Below, piece after piece: positions 18,404-27,448 of a stretch of DNA of 64,000 nucleotides. Position 1 is the stretch's first letter. The number at the start of each line of letters is the position of its first letter. The stretch is from NCBI RefSeq assembly GCF_035645195.1, contig NZ_DASQNA010000002.1:1-64000 (forward strand). The letters are read 5' to 3'. The notes below the pieces were generated by a model, which ran no database searches, was not told the DNA's origin, and worked only from the letters and a program-made list of their open reading frames with translations. Position numbers and translations under genes: made by a program. This stretch comes from Paenibacillus sp. (lineage in GTDB: Bacteria; Bacillota; Bacilli; Paenibacillales; YIM-B00363).

Positions 18404-20428
18404 TTATTCGTGTTTGAGAATCGCGACGCCGTTCGGCTCGAGCGTCACCTTAGCGGACGACCCGTAAGACGCGCCCGTCAGCAGATCCGTATAGCGTCCT
18501 TCGGGCAGCGAGACGACCGCCGCGGCGCCGGAGTGGTTCAGCAGGAACGTGAACCGCCCGTTCTCGCCCGCGCGCACCGTCGCTTCGACGCCGTGAGGCG
18601 CCTCGATGGCCGGGGCGATGCCGCATTCGGCGGCGACGCCGCGCAGCAGCGCCGACATGAACGCCGGCTCGGGGAACGTGCCGACGTAATACGCGCGGCC
18701 CGCGCCGAACGCGTGCACCGTCGCCGCCGCGCCGCCCGCATAGAAGTCTTCCGCGAAGACGGCCAGCGGCTCCGCGCCTTCGAGGCGGATGACGTCCGCC
18801 CACAGCTCGGCCTTCCACTCGCCCGAGAGCCAAGGCTTCGCGCCCGTCGCGCGGATACGGTTCGACGCGCCTTCGGCGAGAGCGTCGAATTCTTCGACCG
18901 CGAGGCCCAGCACCTTGCGCAGCGGCGCCGGATAGCCGCCGAGATGGACGCGGTCGTTCTCGTCGACCATACCGGAGAAGAACGTGACGAGCAGCGTGCC
19001 GCCCTGCTTCGTATACTGTTCCAGGTTCGCGGCCGCCTCCGCCGTCACCATGTACAGCGCCGGCGCGGCCACGAGCTTATATTTGCTCAGATCGTCCGTC
19101 GGCTTCACGAAGTCGACGCCGATGTTCGCCTCGTGCAGCGCGCGGTACACGTTACGAATCTGTTCAATATATTTCACGTCCGAGCTCGGCTTCGACGGAA
19201 GCTCGAGCGCCCACCAGTTTTCCCAATCGAACACGATCGCCGCCTGCGCCTCGACGCGCGAGCCGACGACATCGTCCAGCTTCTTAAGCTCGTTGCCGAG
19301 CTGCGCCACCTCGCGGTAAATGCGGCTGTGCTCGTCGCCGGTGTGCGTCACCATCGCGCTGTGCCATTTCTCCGCGCCGGCGCGGGATTGGCGCCATTGG
19401 AAGAACAGGATGCCGTCGCCGCCGCGCGCCACCGTCTCGTAGCTCCACAGCCGCATGACGCCCGGCTTCTTGAGCGCGTTGCGCTGCCGCCAGTTCACCT
19501 GCCCCGATACTTGCTCCATGAGCAGGAACGGCTGGCCGCCGCGCAGGCTGCGCATCAGGTCGTGCGCCATCGCCGCGTCGTACGGCCGGCCCTCGTGCGG
19601 GTCGGGGTAGCTGTCCCACGTGACGACGTCGAGATGCGGCGCCCATTTCCAATAATCGAGCGGCTTGAAGAAGCCCATGAAGTTCGTCATCACCGGCACG
19701 CCCGGCGTCACTTCGTTCAAAATCTCTTTCTCCATCAAATAGAGTTCGAGAATGCAATCGTCCATGAATCTAGCGAAATCGAGCGACTGCCCCGGGTTCG
19801 GGAACGTCGGCGTATGCTTCGGCAGCGGCACTTCGTCCCACTCCGCGTACCGCTGGCTCCAGAACGCGGTGCCCCACCGGTCGTTCAGCTCTTCGATCGT
19901 GCCGTACCGCGCCTTCAGCCAATCCCGGAACTTGCGCTCGGTGATGTCGCTGAAATCTTGCTGCACGTGGCACGCGTACTCGTTGTTGATATGCCACATC
20001 GCGAGCGCCGGGTGGTTCTTGTACCGCTCGGCGAGCCTGCGGACGAGCTCCGCCGCGAACTTCCGGTACACCGGGCTGTTCGGGTTGTAATGCTGGCGGG
20101 AGCCGAAGCCGAACGGCACGCCGTTCTCGTCCACCGCGAGCGATTCCGGGTAATTTTTCGCCATCCACGCCGGCGGACTGGCCGTCGCGGTCGCGAGGTC
20201 CGCTTGAATGCCGTTCTCGTGCATCAAATCCATCAGTCGATCGAGCCATTCGAAATCGTACGTCGTCTCCGTCGGCTGAAGTTTCGCCCAGCTGAAGATG
20301 GCGATGCTCGCCATATTGACGCCCGCCATCCGCATCAGGCGCATATCGTCCGCCCACACGCTTTCGGGCCATTGATCGGGGTTATAGTCTCCTCCGTAAT
20401 ACATTTGCCGCTGCCGATACATGCTCAA
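18404..20428 (-). CDS. Beta-galactosidase, glycoside hydrolase family 42
   Basis: About 674 aa, the GH42 length. An N-terminal TIM barrel starts MYYGGDYNPDQWPESVWADDM. The acid/base Glu is in WHINNEYACHV and the nucleophile Glu in FLLMEQVSGQVNW. A trimerisation domain and a short beta C-terminal domain (GVAILKHE end) follow. Substrate is probably a beta-galactoside or galactan oligosaccharide; there is no signal peptide, so it acts in the cytoplasm. The TTG at 20428 is favoured by AAGGGTG 8 nt upstream; ATG at 20422 is the alternative. It is divergent from an AraC-type regulator, with a CcpA-like site overlapping the promoter region. Confidence 0.92.
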   Translation of the reverse strand: MSMYRQRQMYYGGDYNPDQWPESVWADDMRLMRMAGVNMASIAIFSWAKLQPTETTYDFEWLDRLMDLMHENGIQADLATATASPPAWMAKNYPESLAVDENGVPFGFGSRQHYNPNSPVYRKFAAELVRRLAERYKNHPALAMWHINNEYACHVQQDFSDITERKFRDWLKARYGTIEELNDRWGTAFWSQRYAEWDEVPLPKHTPTFPNPGQSLDFARFMDDCILELYLMEKEILNEVTPGVPVMTNFMGFFKPLDYWKWAPHLDVVTWDSYPDPHEGRPYDAAMAHDLMRSLRGGQPFLLMEQVSGQVNWRQRNALKKPGVMRLWSYETVARGGDGILFFQWRQSRAGAEKWHSAMVTHTGDEHSRIYREVAQLGNELKKLDDVVGSRVEAQAAIVFDWENWWALELPSKPSSDVKYIEQIRNVYRALHEANIGVDFVKPTDDLSKYKLVAAPALYMVTAEAAANLEQYTKQGGTLLVTFFSGMVDENDRVHLGGYPAPLRKVLGLAVEEFDALAEGASNRIRATGAKPWLSGEWKAELWADVIRLEGAEPLAVFAEDFYAGGAAATVHAFGAGRAYYVGTFPEPAFMSALLRGVAAECGIAPAIEAPHGVEATVRAGENGRFTFLLNHSGAAAVVSLPEGRYTDLLTGASYGSSAKVTLEPNGVAILKHE

Positions 20429-20481
20429 GAAATGCACACCCTTTTCCAAAATAGTAGTATATGCATATCTTAAATCCGAAC

Positions 20482-20495
20482 CGAAAACGCTATCA
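20482..20495. promoter_or_regulatory. CcpA catabolite-repression (cre) site
   Basis: CGAAAACGCTATCA matches 12 of 14 positions of the cre palindrome TGAAARCGYTTTCA. On the minus strand it lies just upstream of a likely -10 (TATACT near 20456) at about -35, where bound CcpA would block the beta-galactosidase promoter. Confidence 0.6.
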
Positions 20496-20509
20496 ATCTC
20501 ACATTTTTA

Positions 20510-20524
20510 TTGTTAATATAACAA
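20510..20524. repeat. Perfect palindrome in the beta-galactosidase/AraC divergent region
   Basis: TTGTTAATATAACAA is a perfect inverted repeat (6-bp arms, 3-bp centre), about 30 bp before the AraC-type start. It could be a regulator binding site or part of the regulator's own promoter. Confidence 0.45.
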
Positions 20525-20554
20525 TATGAATGGTTTTGGGAAGGAGCGGACGCC

Positions 20555-21385
20555 GTGAGGGACACGAATCATTTCCCGGTGCTGACCGATTTGGAGCTGC
20601 AGCTGCCGATGTACATCACGAGCGCAGGAGGGTGGATCAATCAGGAGCGGATCGATCGGCCGGACGGCTTCCATTCGTTCCAATGGCTCCAGACGCTGCG
20701 CGGGCAAGGCCGGCTCGAGCTCGGCGGCACGCAGGCCGACGTGGCCGAAGGCCAAGGCATCCTGCTGTACGCCGGCGTCCCTCACCGGTATTACGCGGTG
20801 CAGGAGCCGTGGAGCGTGCAGTGGGTGTCGTTCCAAGGCAGCGTCGTGCCGGATTTGCTCGAGCGGCTCCACCTGCGCGAATCCGGCGTGTACTCGGTGG
20901 CGGAGGCGGGGACGCTGATCGCGAGGATGGAGCGCGCCTACGAAGTCGTCGGCGGCAACGATCCGTTCCGCGGGTACGAGGGATCGTCGATTTTGTACGC
21001 CCTGCTGCTCGACCTCGCCAAATGGGCGTCGTTCAAAACCGGCGGCTCCCGGCAGCAGCATTTGCAGAGCATCGCGCCGATGCTGCGCTTGATCGAGGAG
21101 CGCTACAACGAGGACTTGACGCTCGATGACCTCGCCGGCACGCTGAACGTGACGCCGCAGTACGCCTGCGCGCTGTTCCGCCGCAGCTTCGGCATGCGCC
21201 CCTTCGAATACGTGACGAAATACCGGCTGCGCCGCGCTAAGGAGCTATTGCTCGCGGACGCCGCGCTCCCCGTCGGCGACGTCGGCCGCCGCGTCGGGTA
21301 CGAGCATACGAGCTATTTCATCAAATTGTTCAAAAAGCAGGAAGGCATCACCCCGAGCCAATTCCGGAGGCTGTTCGTCGGGTGA
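20555..21385 (+). CDS. AraC family transcriptional regulator
   Basis: 276 aa. The N-terminal cupin-type sensor (HSFQWLQTLRGQGRLELGG ... QGILLYAGVPHRYYAVQEPWSVQWVSFQG) precedes a C-terminal AraC DNA-binding domain with two helix-turn-helix units (LTLDDLAGTLNVTPQYACALFRRSFGMRPFEYVTKYRLRRAKELL; VGDVGRRVGYEHTSYFIKLFKKQEGITPSQFRR). The start is GTG with GGAGCGG 5-7 nt upstream. It is divergent from the GH42 gene, so it probably activates beta-galactosidase in response to a sugar. Confidence 0.92.
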   Translation: MRDTNHFPVLTDLELQLPMYITSAGGWINQERIDRPDGFHSFQWLQTLRGQGRLELGGTQADVAEGQGILLYAGVPHRYYAVQEPWSVQWVSFQGSVVPDLLERLHLRESGVYSVAEAGTLIARMERAYEVVGGNDPFRGYEGSSILYALLLDLAKWASFKTGGSRQQHLQSIAPMLRLIEERYNEDLTLDDLAGTLNVTPQYACALFRRSFGMRPFEYVTKYRLRRAKELLLADAALPVGDVGRRVGYEHTSYFIKLFKKQEGITPSQFRRLFVG

Positions 21386-21399
21386 GCCCATTGGAACGC

Positions 21400-21440
21400 A
21401 AAAACGGCCCGCTTCGCCGGTATATGGCGAAGGGGCCGTT
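21400..21440. terminator. Bidirectional terminator between the AraC gene and speB
   Basis: AACGGCCC(G)CTTCGCC and GGCGAAG(G)GGCCGTT form a long stem. On the minus strand TTTTTGCG follows, and on the plus strand GTTCGTTATTT. It serves both convergent genes. Confidence 0.85.
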
Positions 21441-21445
21441 GTTCG

Positions 21446-22315
21446 TTATTTCAAAAAGCCGAGCAGCATTTCGCGAATAAGCTTCGCGGCGACGATCGGC
21501 GTTTGCTCCGTCGGATCGTACACCGGCGCGACCTCGACGAGGTCGAAGCCGACGACGTTCGCGCCGCTGCCTGCGATCGCGTGCACCGCGCCCAGCAGCT
21601 CCTTCGACGTGATGCCGCCCGCTTCCGCGGTGCCCGTCCCCGGCGCCGCCGACGGATCGAGCACGTCGATGTCGATCGTGACGTACACCGGCTTGCCTTC
21701 GAAGTCGGACAGCACGCTCTTCAGCGGCTCGAGCACGTCGAACGGGAAGAAGTTCACGTTCTCGCGGCCCCATGCGAACTCCTCGCGCATGCCCGAACGG
21801 ATGCCGAACTGGTACACGTTCTTGCCGCCGATGAGGTTCGCCGCCTTGCGGATCGGCGTCGAGTGCGACAGCGGCTCGCCCTCGTACTGCTCTCTGAGGT
21901 CCGCGTGCGCGTCGATGTGGATGAGCTTCAGGTCCGGATGCTTCGCGTACACTTCGCGAATGACCGGCCACGACACCAGATGCTCGCCGCCGAGGCCGAC
22001 CGGCACTTTGCCGTCGTCCAGCAGCTTGCGGACGTACTCCCCGATCAGGTCCAAGCTGCGCGCCGCGTTGCCGAACGGCAGCAATAGATCGCCCGCATCG
22101 AAATATTTGATTTCCTCCAAATGCTTATCGAGGTAGGGGCTGTATTCCTCCAGGCCGATCGAAGAACGCCGAATGGCCGCCGGACCGAACCGGGAGCCCG
22201 GACGGAAGCTGACCGTATAGTCCATCGGCATGCCGTAAATGACCGCCTGCGCCGCTTCGTAATCCTCGGAGCTCAGGATGAAGACGTTGCCCGAATACGC
22301 TTGGTCGATTTTCAT
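21446..22315 (-). CDS. speB: Agmatinase
   Basis: 289 aa, ureohydrolase family. Hydrolyses agmatine to putrescine and urea with two manganese ions. Metal-binding motifs are GGEH ([12 protein letters not shown]), [20 protein letters not shown] and [11 protein letters not shown]. Its start overlaps the speE stop by 4 nt, so the pair is translationally coupled and makes spermidine from agmatine-derived putrescine, as in B. subtilis. Confidence 0.96.
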   Translation of the reverse strand: MKIDQAYSGNVFILSSEDYEAAQAVIYGMPMDYTVSFRPGSRFGPAAIRRSSIGLEEYSPYLDKHLEEIKYFDAGDLLLPFGNAARSLDLIGEYVRKLLDDGKVPVGLGGEHLVSWPVIREVYAKHPDLKLIHIDAHADLREQYEGEPLSHSTPIRKAANLIGGKNVYQFGIRSGMREEFAWGRENVNFFPFDVLEPLKSVLSDFEGKPVYVTIDIDVLDPSAAPGTGTAEAGGITSKELLGAVHAIAGSGANVVGFDLVEVAPVYDPTEQTPIVAAKLIREMLLGFLK

Positions 22316-23139
22316 TTCACCAAATCCTCCACGAACTTCGGCAGCACGAACGCAGCGGCGTGCAAGCGAGGCGTGTAGTACTTCGTTGGGAATTCCGGAA
22401 TCGATGCGGCGTCGACCGCCAGCGGGTCATGCTTTTTGCTGCCCATCGTGAACGTCCACAGCCCGCTCGGGTACGTCGGGATGTTGGCCGTGTAGACGCG
22501 GACGATCGGGAAAATTTCTTTCACGTCGCGGTTGACCGTCTGAATGAGATCCGCTTTGAACCACGGGTTGTCCGTTTGCGCCACGAAAATGCCGTCTTCC
22601 TTCAGCGCCTCGTAGATGCCTTGGTAGAACCCTTTCGAGAACAGCTCTACGGCCGGACCGACCGGCTCCGTGGAATCGACCATGATGACGTCGTATGCGT
22701 TCTTATGCTGCGCGATGTGCATGTAGCCGTCGCCGACGATCACTTCGACGCGCGGATTGTCCAGCTCGCCCGCGATCGTAGGCAAATATTTTTTCGAGTA
22801 TTCGATGACTTTGCCGTCGATGTCGACGAGCACCGCTTTCTTCACCTTCGGATGCTTCATCACTTCGCGGATGACGCCGCCGTCGCCGCCGCCGACGACC
22901 AGCACCGTCTCCGGGTTCGGGTGCGTCACGAGCGCCGGATGCGCCACCATTTCGTGGTATACGAACTCGTCGCGCACGCTCGTCATGACCATGCCGTCGA
23001 GCGTCAGCATCGTGCCCCACTCTTCCGTCTCGATCATCGTCAGGTGCTGGAAGTCCGTCTGCTCGTTCTCGTACGTTTTCGTCACTTTCATCGTGATGCC
23101 GAAGTTATCGGTTTGTTTTTCGGTATACCATAAATCCAT
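22312..23139 (-). CDS. speE: Spermidine synthase
   Basis: 275 aa. Transfers an aminopropyl group from decarboxylated S-adenosylmethionine to putrescine. The N-terminal [35 protein letters not shown] lid, the nucleotide loop [16 protein letters not shown] and the catalytic Asp region [21 protein letters not shown] are present. First gene of speE-speB. A promoter lies about 80 nt upstream. Confidence 0.96.
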   Translation of the reverse strand: MDLWYTEKQTDNFGITMKVTKTYENEQTDFQHLTMIETEEWGTMLTLDGMVMTSVRDEFVYHEMVAHPALVTHPNPETVLVVGGGDGGVIREVMKHPKVKKAVLVDIDGKVIEYSKKYLPTIAGELDNPRVEVIVGDGYMHIAQHKNAYDVIMVDSTEPVGPAVELFSKGFYQGIYEALKEDGIFVAQTDNPWFKADLIQTVNRDVKEIFPIVRVYTANIPTYPSGLWTFTMGSKKHDPLAVDAASIPEFPTKYYTPRLHAAAFVLPKFVEDLVK

Positions 23140-23219
23140 CGTTCAATCCCTCTTTTCGTCCGTATCCGCGGCGGCTTGTCCCATCCAAGATCTACCGGGC
23201 CGCCGAACTATCAACATGT

Positions 23220-23247
23220 ATTATAGAGAACCTGTCCAAAAATGCAA
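23220..23247 (-). promoter_or_regulatory. speE-speB promoter
   Basis: A perfect -10, TATAAT at 23225-23220, lies 16 nt after TTGCAT at 23247-23242. It is divergent from pbpG, whose start is 100 nt to the right. Confidence 0.6.
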
Positions 23248-23347
23248 CCAAAGTATCCGTTAAGATTCAATTGAAGTATAGGCGGTTCGGCTTCGTCCCA
23301 TACTGGGGAGTAGGTATCATTTTCCTAACCTTGAAGGAGCGAATCCT

Positions 23348-25429
23348 ATGGACGAATCGACGCGCCCCGCGCCGCCGGGGCTGTACCGGCCCGACCCGGC
23401 CCCCCTGCTGTGGTTCCGCCGGATCAAGCGGATGTTCAAACTCGCCGGCTCCTTGGCGCTGCTCTCGGTCGTGCTGCTGGCCGGGCTGCTGCTGTATTTG
23501 CGCGTTCAGCCGATGCCGCCGCTCTCGTTCTCGCAATCGACGCAGCTGTTCGACGTGCACGGCTCGGTCATCGATTCGTTCCACGGCGGGCAAAACCGGC
23601 ACATCGTCGAGCTCGAGGCGATTTCTCCGCATATGGTGAACGCGACGCTGGCTATCGAGGACAAACGGTTTTACAACCACTTCGGCATCGATCCGGTCGG
23701 CCTCGGGCGGGCGGTCTGGGTGAACCTCCGGGCGCTGGACATGGATCAAGGCGCCAGCACGCTGACGCAGCAGCTCGCGCGCAACTTGTTTCTGTCCCAT
23801 GAGCGCACGTGGTCGCGGAAGCTGAAGGAAGCGATGTACGCGCTGCAGCTCGAGATGGAGTTCACGAAAGACGAAATTTTGGCGATGTATTTGAATCAAA
23901 TTTATTTCGGGCACGGCGCGTACGGCGTGGAGGCCGCTTCGAAGCTGTATTTCGGCAAAAGCGCCTCCGAGCTGAACTTGTCCGAAAGCGCGCTGCTCGC
24001 CGGCGTCATGAAAAGCTGGAAGTACTTCTCGCCGCATATGGATTACGATCGGTCGAAGTCGCGCCAGCAGCTTGTCCTGTCCGCGATGGCCGAGCAAGGC
24101 TTCATTACGGAAGCGCAGGCGAAAGCGGCCTACGAAGAGAAGCTGGCGCTGCTGCCGCTCGAGGAGCAGGACGCTTCGAAGGCGCCGTATTTCCGCGACT
24201 ACGTGCGGAGCGTCGCCGTCGGCGAGCTCGGCATCGACGAGCAGCTGTACGACTCCGGCGGCCTGCGCATCTACACGACGCTGGATCTGCACGCGCAAGA
24301 GAACGCCGAGGCGGCGGTGAAGAAATACCTGGAACCGCATGAGGAGCTGCAGGCGGCGCTTGTGTCGATCGACCCGCGCAACGGCCACATTCAAGCGATG
24401 GTCGGCGGGCGCGATTACGAGACGAATCAGTTCAACCGCGCCACGTCGGCGCAGCGGCAGCCCGGCTCGTCGTTCAAGCCGATCCTGTATTTGACCGCGC
24501 TGCAGCAGGAGGGCTTCACCGCGGCGACCCGCTTCCTGAGCAAGCCCACCGTCTTCACATACGACGAAGGCCGGCAGACGTACGCGCCGAAAAATTACGG
24601 CAACAAGTACCCGAACAAGCTTGTCGACTTACGGTACGCGATTTCGAAGTCCGACAACATTTACGCGGTCAGCACGATCATGCAGGTCGGTCCCGAGAAA
24701 GTCATCGAGACGGCTAAGGCGCTCGGCATCGAGAGCGACATGAAGCCGCTGCCGTCGCTCGCGCTCGGCACTTACCCGGTCAGCCCGTTCGACATGGCGG
24801 AGGCGTTCGCGGCGATCGCGGGCGGCGGCGTCCGGCGGGAGCCGATCGCGATTCTGCGGATCGAGGATATGTACGGACGGGTCATTTACGAAGCGGAGCC
24901 CCGCGAGGAGCAGGTCGTCGCGCCGCAGTACGCGTACGTGCTCACGCATTTGATGCAGAGCGTGTTCGACGACGGCGGCACGGGGCAACGCGTCGCCGAT
25001 CTGCTGAAGCGGCCGGTCGCCGGCAAAACCGGCACGACGAACACCGATGCGTGGATGGTCGGCTTCACGCCGGAGCTCGCCACCGCCGTCTGGGTCGGAT
25101 ACGACAAAGGGCGGTCCGTCTCCACCATCGAAGCGCACACCGCGTCGCCGATTTTCGCCGAATATACGGAGAAGACGCTCTCCGCGGTGCCGCCGAAGCT
25201 GTTCGAGCCGCCCGAAGGCGTCGTGACGGTGTACATCGATCCGGCCACCGGGCTGCTCGCGACCGCGGACTGCCCGAACGCGCGGCTGGAATCGTTCGTC
25301 GCCGGCACCGAGCCGACGGAATATTGCGCGGAGCATGCCTCGGAGCCGCTGCCGGCGGGGCGCGACGGCCCGCATCAGGACGAGGAGCGCAATTGGTGGG
25401 ACGATTTGAAACGTTGGTGGAACAGCTGA
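23348..25429 (+). CDS. pbpG: Class A penicillin-binding protein (PBP1A family, PbpG-like)
   Basis: 693 aa. Bifunctional peptidoglycan synthase. One membrane anchor (LAGSLALLSVVLLAGLLLYL, about 35-55), then a GT51 glycosyltransferase with catalytic Glu in TLAIEDKRFYNHFG and the motifs QGASTLTQQLARNLFLSHERTWSRK and IYFGHGAYGVEAAS. The transpeptidase has SSFK (RQPGSSFKPI), SKSDN and KTGTT. Length and its place beside speE and ywhD match B. subtilis pbpG, a forespore PBP used in cortex and germ-wall synthesis. The start has AAGGAGCG 8 nt upstream. Downstream is an unusual palindromic repeat array. Confidence 0.93.
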   Translation: MDESTRPAPPGLYRPDPAPLLWFRRIKRMFKLAGSLALLSVVLLAGLLLYLRVQPMPPLSFSQSTQLFDVHGSVIDSFHGGQNRHIVELEAISPHMVNATLAIEDKRFYNHFGIDPVGLGRAVWVNLRALDMDQGASTLTQQLARNLFLSHERTWSRKLKEAMYALQLEMEFTKDEILAMYLNQIYFGHGAYGVEAASKLYFGKSASELNLSESALLAGVMKSWKYFSPHMDYDRSKSRQQLVLSAMAEQGFITEAQAKAAYEEKLALLPLEEQDASKAPYFRDYVRSVAVGELGIDEQLYDSGGLRIYTTLDLHAQENAEAAVKKYLEPHEELQAALVSIDPRNGHIQAMVGGRDYETNQFNRATSAQRQPGSSFKPILYLTALQQEGFTAATRFLSKPTVFTYDEGRQTYAPKNYGNKYPNKLVDLRYAISKSDNIYAVSTIMQVGPEKVIETAKALGIESDMKPLPSLALGTYPVSPFDMAEAFAAIAGGGVRREPIAILRIEDMYGRVIYEAEPREEQVVAPQYAYVLTHLMQSVFDDGGTGQRVADLLKRPVAGKTGTTNTDAWMVGFTPELATAVWVGYDKGRSVSTIEAHTASPIFAEYTEKTLSAVPPKLFEPPEGVVTVYIDPATGLLATADCPNARLESFVAGTEPTEYCAEHASEPLPAGRDGPHQDEERNWWDDLKRWWNS

Positions 25430-25520
25430 CCGGGGAGGGCGACTTCCCGGTTTCGGCCGAGGGCGAACTCCGTTGTTTCCGTGCGGGAAACGGCGGAGTT
25501 CGTTTGGTTTGCGCCGCTGC

Positions 25521-25812
25521 GGTCGCCCGCGCCCGGGCGCGTTATGGGTAGCACGTATGCATAAGAAGACAACACCCTGCCCTTCTTATGCATACTCCCT
25601 TCCCATCTTGCGCCGAGCGGCGTCATGTTCGCTCGCGACCGGGCGCGTTATGGGAAGCACGTATGCATAAGAAGACACCACCCTGCCCTTCTTTTGCATA
25701 CTCCCTTCCCATCTTGCCCCTCACGGCGTCATGTTCGCCCGCCCCCGGGCGCGTTATGGGAAGCATGTATGCATACTTCCTTCCCATCTTGCGCCGAGCG
25801 GCGGAACGGTCG
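25521..25812. repeat. Three-copy tandem array of long palindromes
   Basis: An imperfect unit of about 100 bp is repeated three times. Each has a GC-rich spacer (GTCGCCCGCGCCCGGGCGCG-like) and a long inverted repeat built on TATGCATAAGAAG and CTTCTTATGCATA. The hairpins are about 25536-25614, 25642-25717 and 25755-25787. In copy 1, ATGGGTAGCACGTATGCATA... pairs with ...TATGCATACTCCCTTCCCAT around a 13-nt loop. Copy 3 lacks the inner AAGAAG...CTTCTT segment and closes on TATGCATA. It lies between pbpG and a hydrolase gene; no coding function is seen, although the hairpins encode chance frames on both strands. Confidence 0.85.
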
Positions 25813-25940
25813 CCCGCGCCCGCGCCGCGGCGGTCTCCGGAACGCCTCCCCTGCGGAGGCATTCTCCCGGTTTTCTTTTGTCCGGAAACCGAATAGTATG
25901 GAAGTTATACAGAACATTCAAGGATAACGGGGGCGTTTCC

Positions 25941-26792
25941 ATGAAAGGAATGTCTACGGATGAATATCGCGTGCAGTGGACGATCGAAGCGCCGAAAGCC
26001 GCGGTCGTGCTCATTCACGGACAAGCCGAACACTGCGGGCGCTACGAGCACGTCGCCGACGCGCTGAACGACGCCGGCTACAACGTATTCGCAGGCGATT
26101 TGCCGGGGCATGGGCGGTCCGGCGGCCTGCGCGGCCACATCGACCGGTTCGGCGATTACGTCGACCGCGTGGAAAGCTGGGTCGCCGACGCGCGCGCCCT
26201 GCACCCGAACGCGCCGATGTTCCTGCTCGGCCACAGCGTCGGGGGGCTGATCGCCGCCCGGTTTCTGCAGACGTCGCCGCTCGCGCGCGAAGTGGCCGGC
26301 GCTGCGCTCACGTCGCCGGCGTTCCGGCTCCGCTTCCCGATTCCCGCTTGGAAGGAAGCGCTCGGGCGGCGGCTTGACGGCATTTTGCCGAAGCTGCGCA
26401 TGCCGAGCGGCCTCGACAAGCAGCGCGTGACGCGGAACGAAGAGACGCTGCTCGCGACGGCGTCCGACCCGCTGATGGTGTACGTCGCCAGCGTCCGCTT
26501 TTACAACGAGCTGCTGCGCGCGCAGCGGGCCGCGCTCGACGAAGCCGGCCTCATCGCGCAGCCGATGCTCGTGCTGCACGGCGGCGCCGACGAAGTCATC
26601 GACCCGGCGGTCACGCTCGAATTCGGCGCGAAGCTCGCCTCCAGAGACAAAGACGTGCGGCTCCTCCCCGGTCTGCATCACGAGGTGATGAACGAGCCGG
26701 AGCGCGACGAGGTGATCCGCGGCATCGTCGCCTGGCTCGACCGGCGCTCGGAAGCGGCGGGTCCCGCGGACTCCGCTTCTTCTATAATGTAA
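25941..26792 (+). CDS. Alpha/beta hydrolase, monoacylglycerol-lipase-like
   Basis: 283 aa. Alpha/beta fold with the HG oxyanion motif (AVVLIHGQAEHCGRYEHVADALN), DLPGHGRSGG, the nucleophile elbow GHSVGG (near residue 103), Asp in VLHGGADEVIDP and His in LLPGLHHEVMNEPERD. This is the Hydrolase_4 / lysophospholipase layout; the natural lipid substrate is unknown. No signal peptide. The ATG at 25941 is chosen with GGGGG 7 nt upstream; the frame is open back into the repeat array. Confidence 0.9.
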   Translation: MKGMSTDEYRVQWTIEAPKAAVVLIHGQAEHCGRYEHVADALNDAGYNVFAGDLPGHGRSGGLRGHIDRFGDYVDRVESWVADARALHPNAPMFLLGHSVGGLIAARFLQTSPLAREVAGAALTSPAFRLRFPIPAWKEALGRRLDGILPKLRMPSGLDKQRVTRNEETLLATASDPLMVYVASVRFYNELLRAQRAALDEAGLIAQPMLVLHGGADEVIDPAVTLEFGAKLASRDKDVRLLPGLHHEVMNEPERDEVIRGIVAWLDRRSEAAGPADSASSIM

Positions 26793-26810
26793 GATTCGCA
26801 ACAATGTAAA

Positions 26811-26839
26811 AGAAGGGGGAGCCGTCGGCTCCCCCTTCT
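26811..26839 (-). terminator. ywhD terminator
   Basis: AGAAGGGGGAGCC and GGCTCCCCCTTCT form a perfect 13-bp stem; on the minus strand the tail is TTTTACATT. It lies between two convergent genes and may also slow plus-strand transcription from the hydrolase gene. Confidence 0.85.
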
Positions 26840-26849
26840 CCTGTCTCGT

Positions 26850-27341
26850 CTACGCCAGCTTTTCCTTCAGCTCGTCGGTCGACGCGTTCCACATCGCCTC
26901 GTTGTACTCGATCAGGCACTGCTTCAGCGCCGCCTTCTCCCCTTCGGACAAGCCGTCGAGGATGATGCGCCGCTTCATGGCGTAATCCATCTTGTTTACG
27001 TGCTCCGCGAGAATTTTCCACCCGCGGCGCGCCTCCGTGTCGATCAGCATTTCGCAGGCGGTCGCGCCCGCGTAGTACGAGCCTTCCTCCCGCTTGTCGA
27101 CGGCGATCCATACGATCCAGCAGCGGCGGCCGTTCGGCACGTCTTCCTTGTTCGCCGAAAACTTGATGCCTCGCTCCACCCGGCTTTTCGCATGCAGCGC
27201 GCCCAAGTCGATATATGCCTCGTCGCCGTCGATAATGACGGCCGACACGTTGTTCAAGTCGATCGAGCCCGCGCCGAACCCCTTATGTTCCTTAGCGCTG
27301 ACGACATTCAGTGAGTTAATTTTTCTGCCTCCGACTTCCAC
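26850..27341 (-). CDS. ywhD: YwhD family protein
   Basis: 163 aa, soluble. GFGAGSIDLNNVSAVIIDGDEAYIDLGALHAKS, VPNGRRCWIVWIAVDKREEG and the C-terminal DYAMKRRIILDGLSEGEKAAL block fit the Bacillales YwhD family, whose function is unknown. The GTG at 27341 is chosen because GGGGGG lies 5 nt upstream and it gives the family length; the frame is open to 27407. In B. subtilis ywhD neighbours pbpG, as it nearly does here. Confidence 0.85.
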   Translation of the reverse strand: MEVGGRKINSLNVVSAKEHKGFGAGSIDLNNVSAVIIDGDEAYIDLGALHAKSRVERGIKFSANKEDVPNGRRCWIVWIAVDKREEGSYYAGATACEMLIDTEARRGWKILAEHVNKMDYAMKRRIILDGLSEGEKAALKQCLIEYNEAMWNASTDELKEKLA

Positions 27342-27448
27342 GGTATCCCCCCGCCTCGCTCGCGATGAATTTCTTCTATTGTAACCGAAATAATCCCCGG
27401 CGGACAAACATATACATCCACTAGACGCTTGTCAACGGGGTGAAATCG

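Noticed and set aside
18275-20473. 732-aa plus-strand open frame opposite the beta-galactosidase gene
   Set aside because: Arg/His/Val-rich antisense shadow typical of high-GC codon use; no domain and no ribosome binding site.
25521-25812. CRISPR array
   Set aside because: Three units of unequal length that are themselves long palindromes, with no distinct spacers and no cas genes.
25548-25927. Short ORFs in the repeat array (peptides with PCPSYAYSLPIL-type repeats)
   Set aside because: The same peptide appears because the DNA repeats, on both strands and in several frames; no ribosome binding sites.
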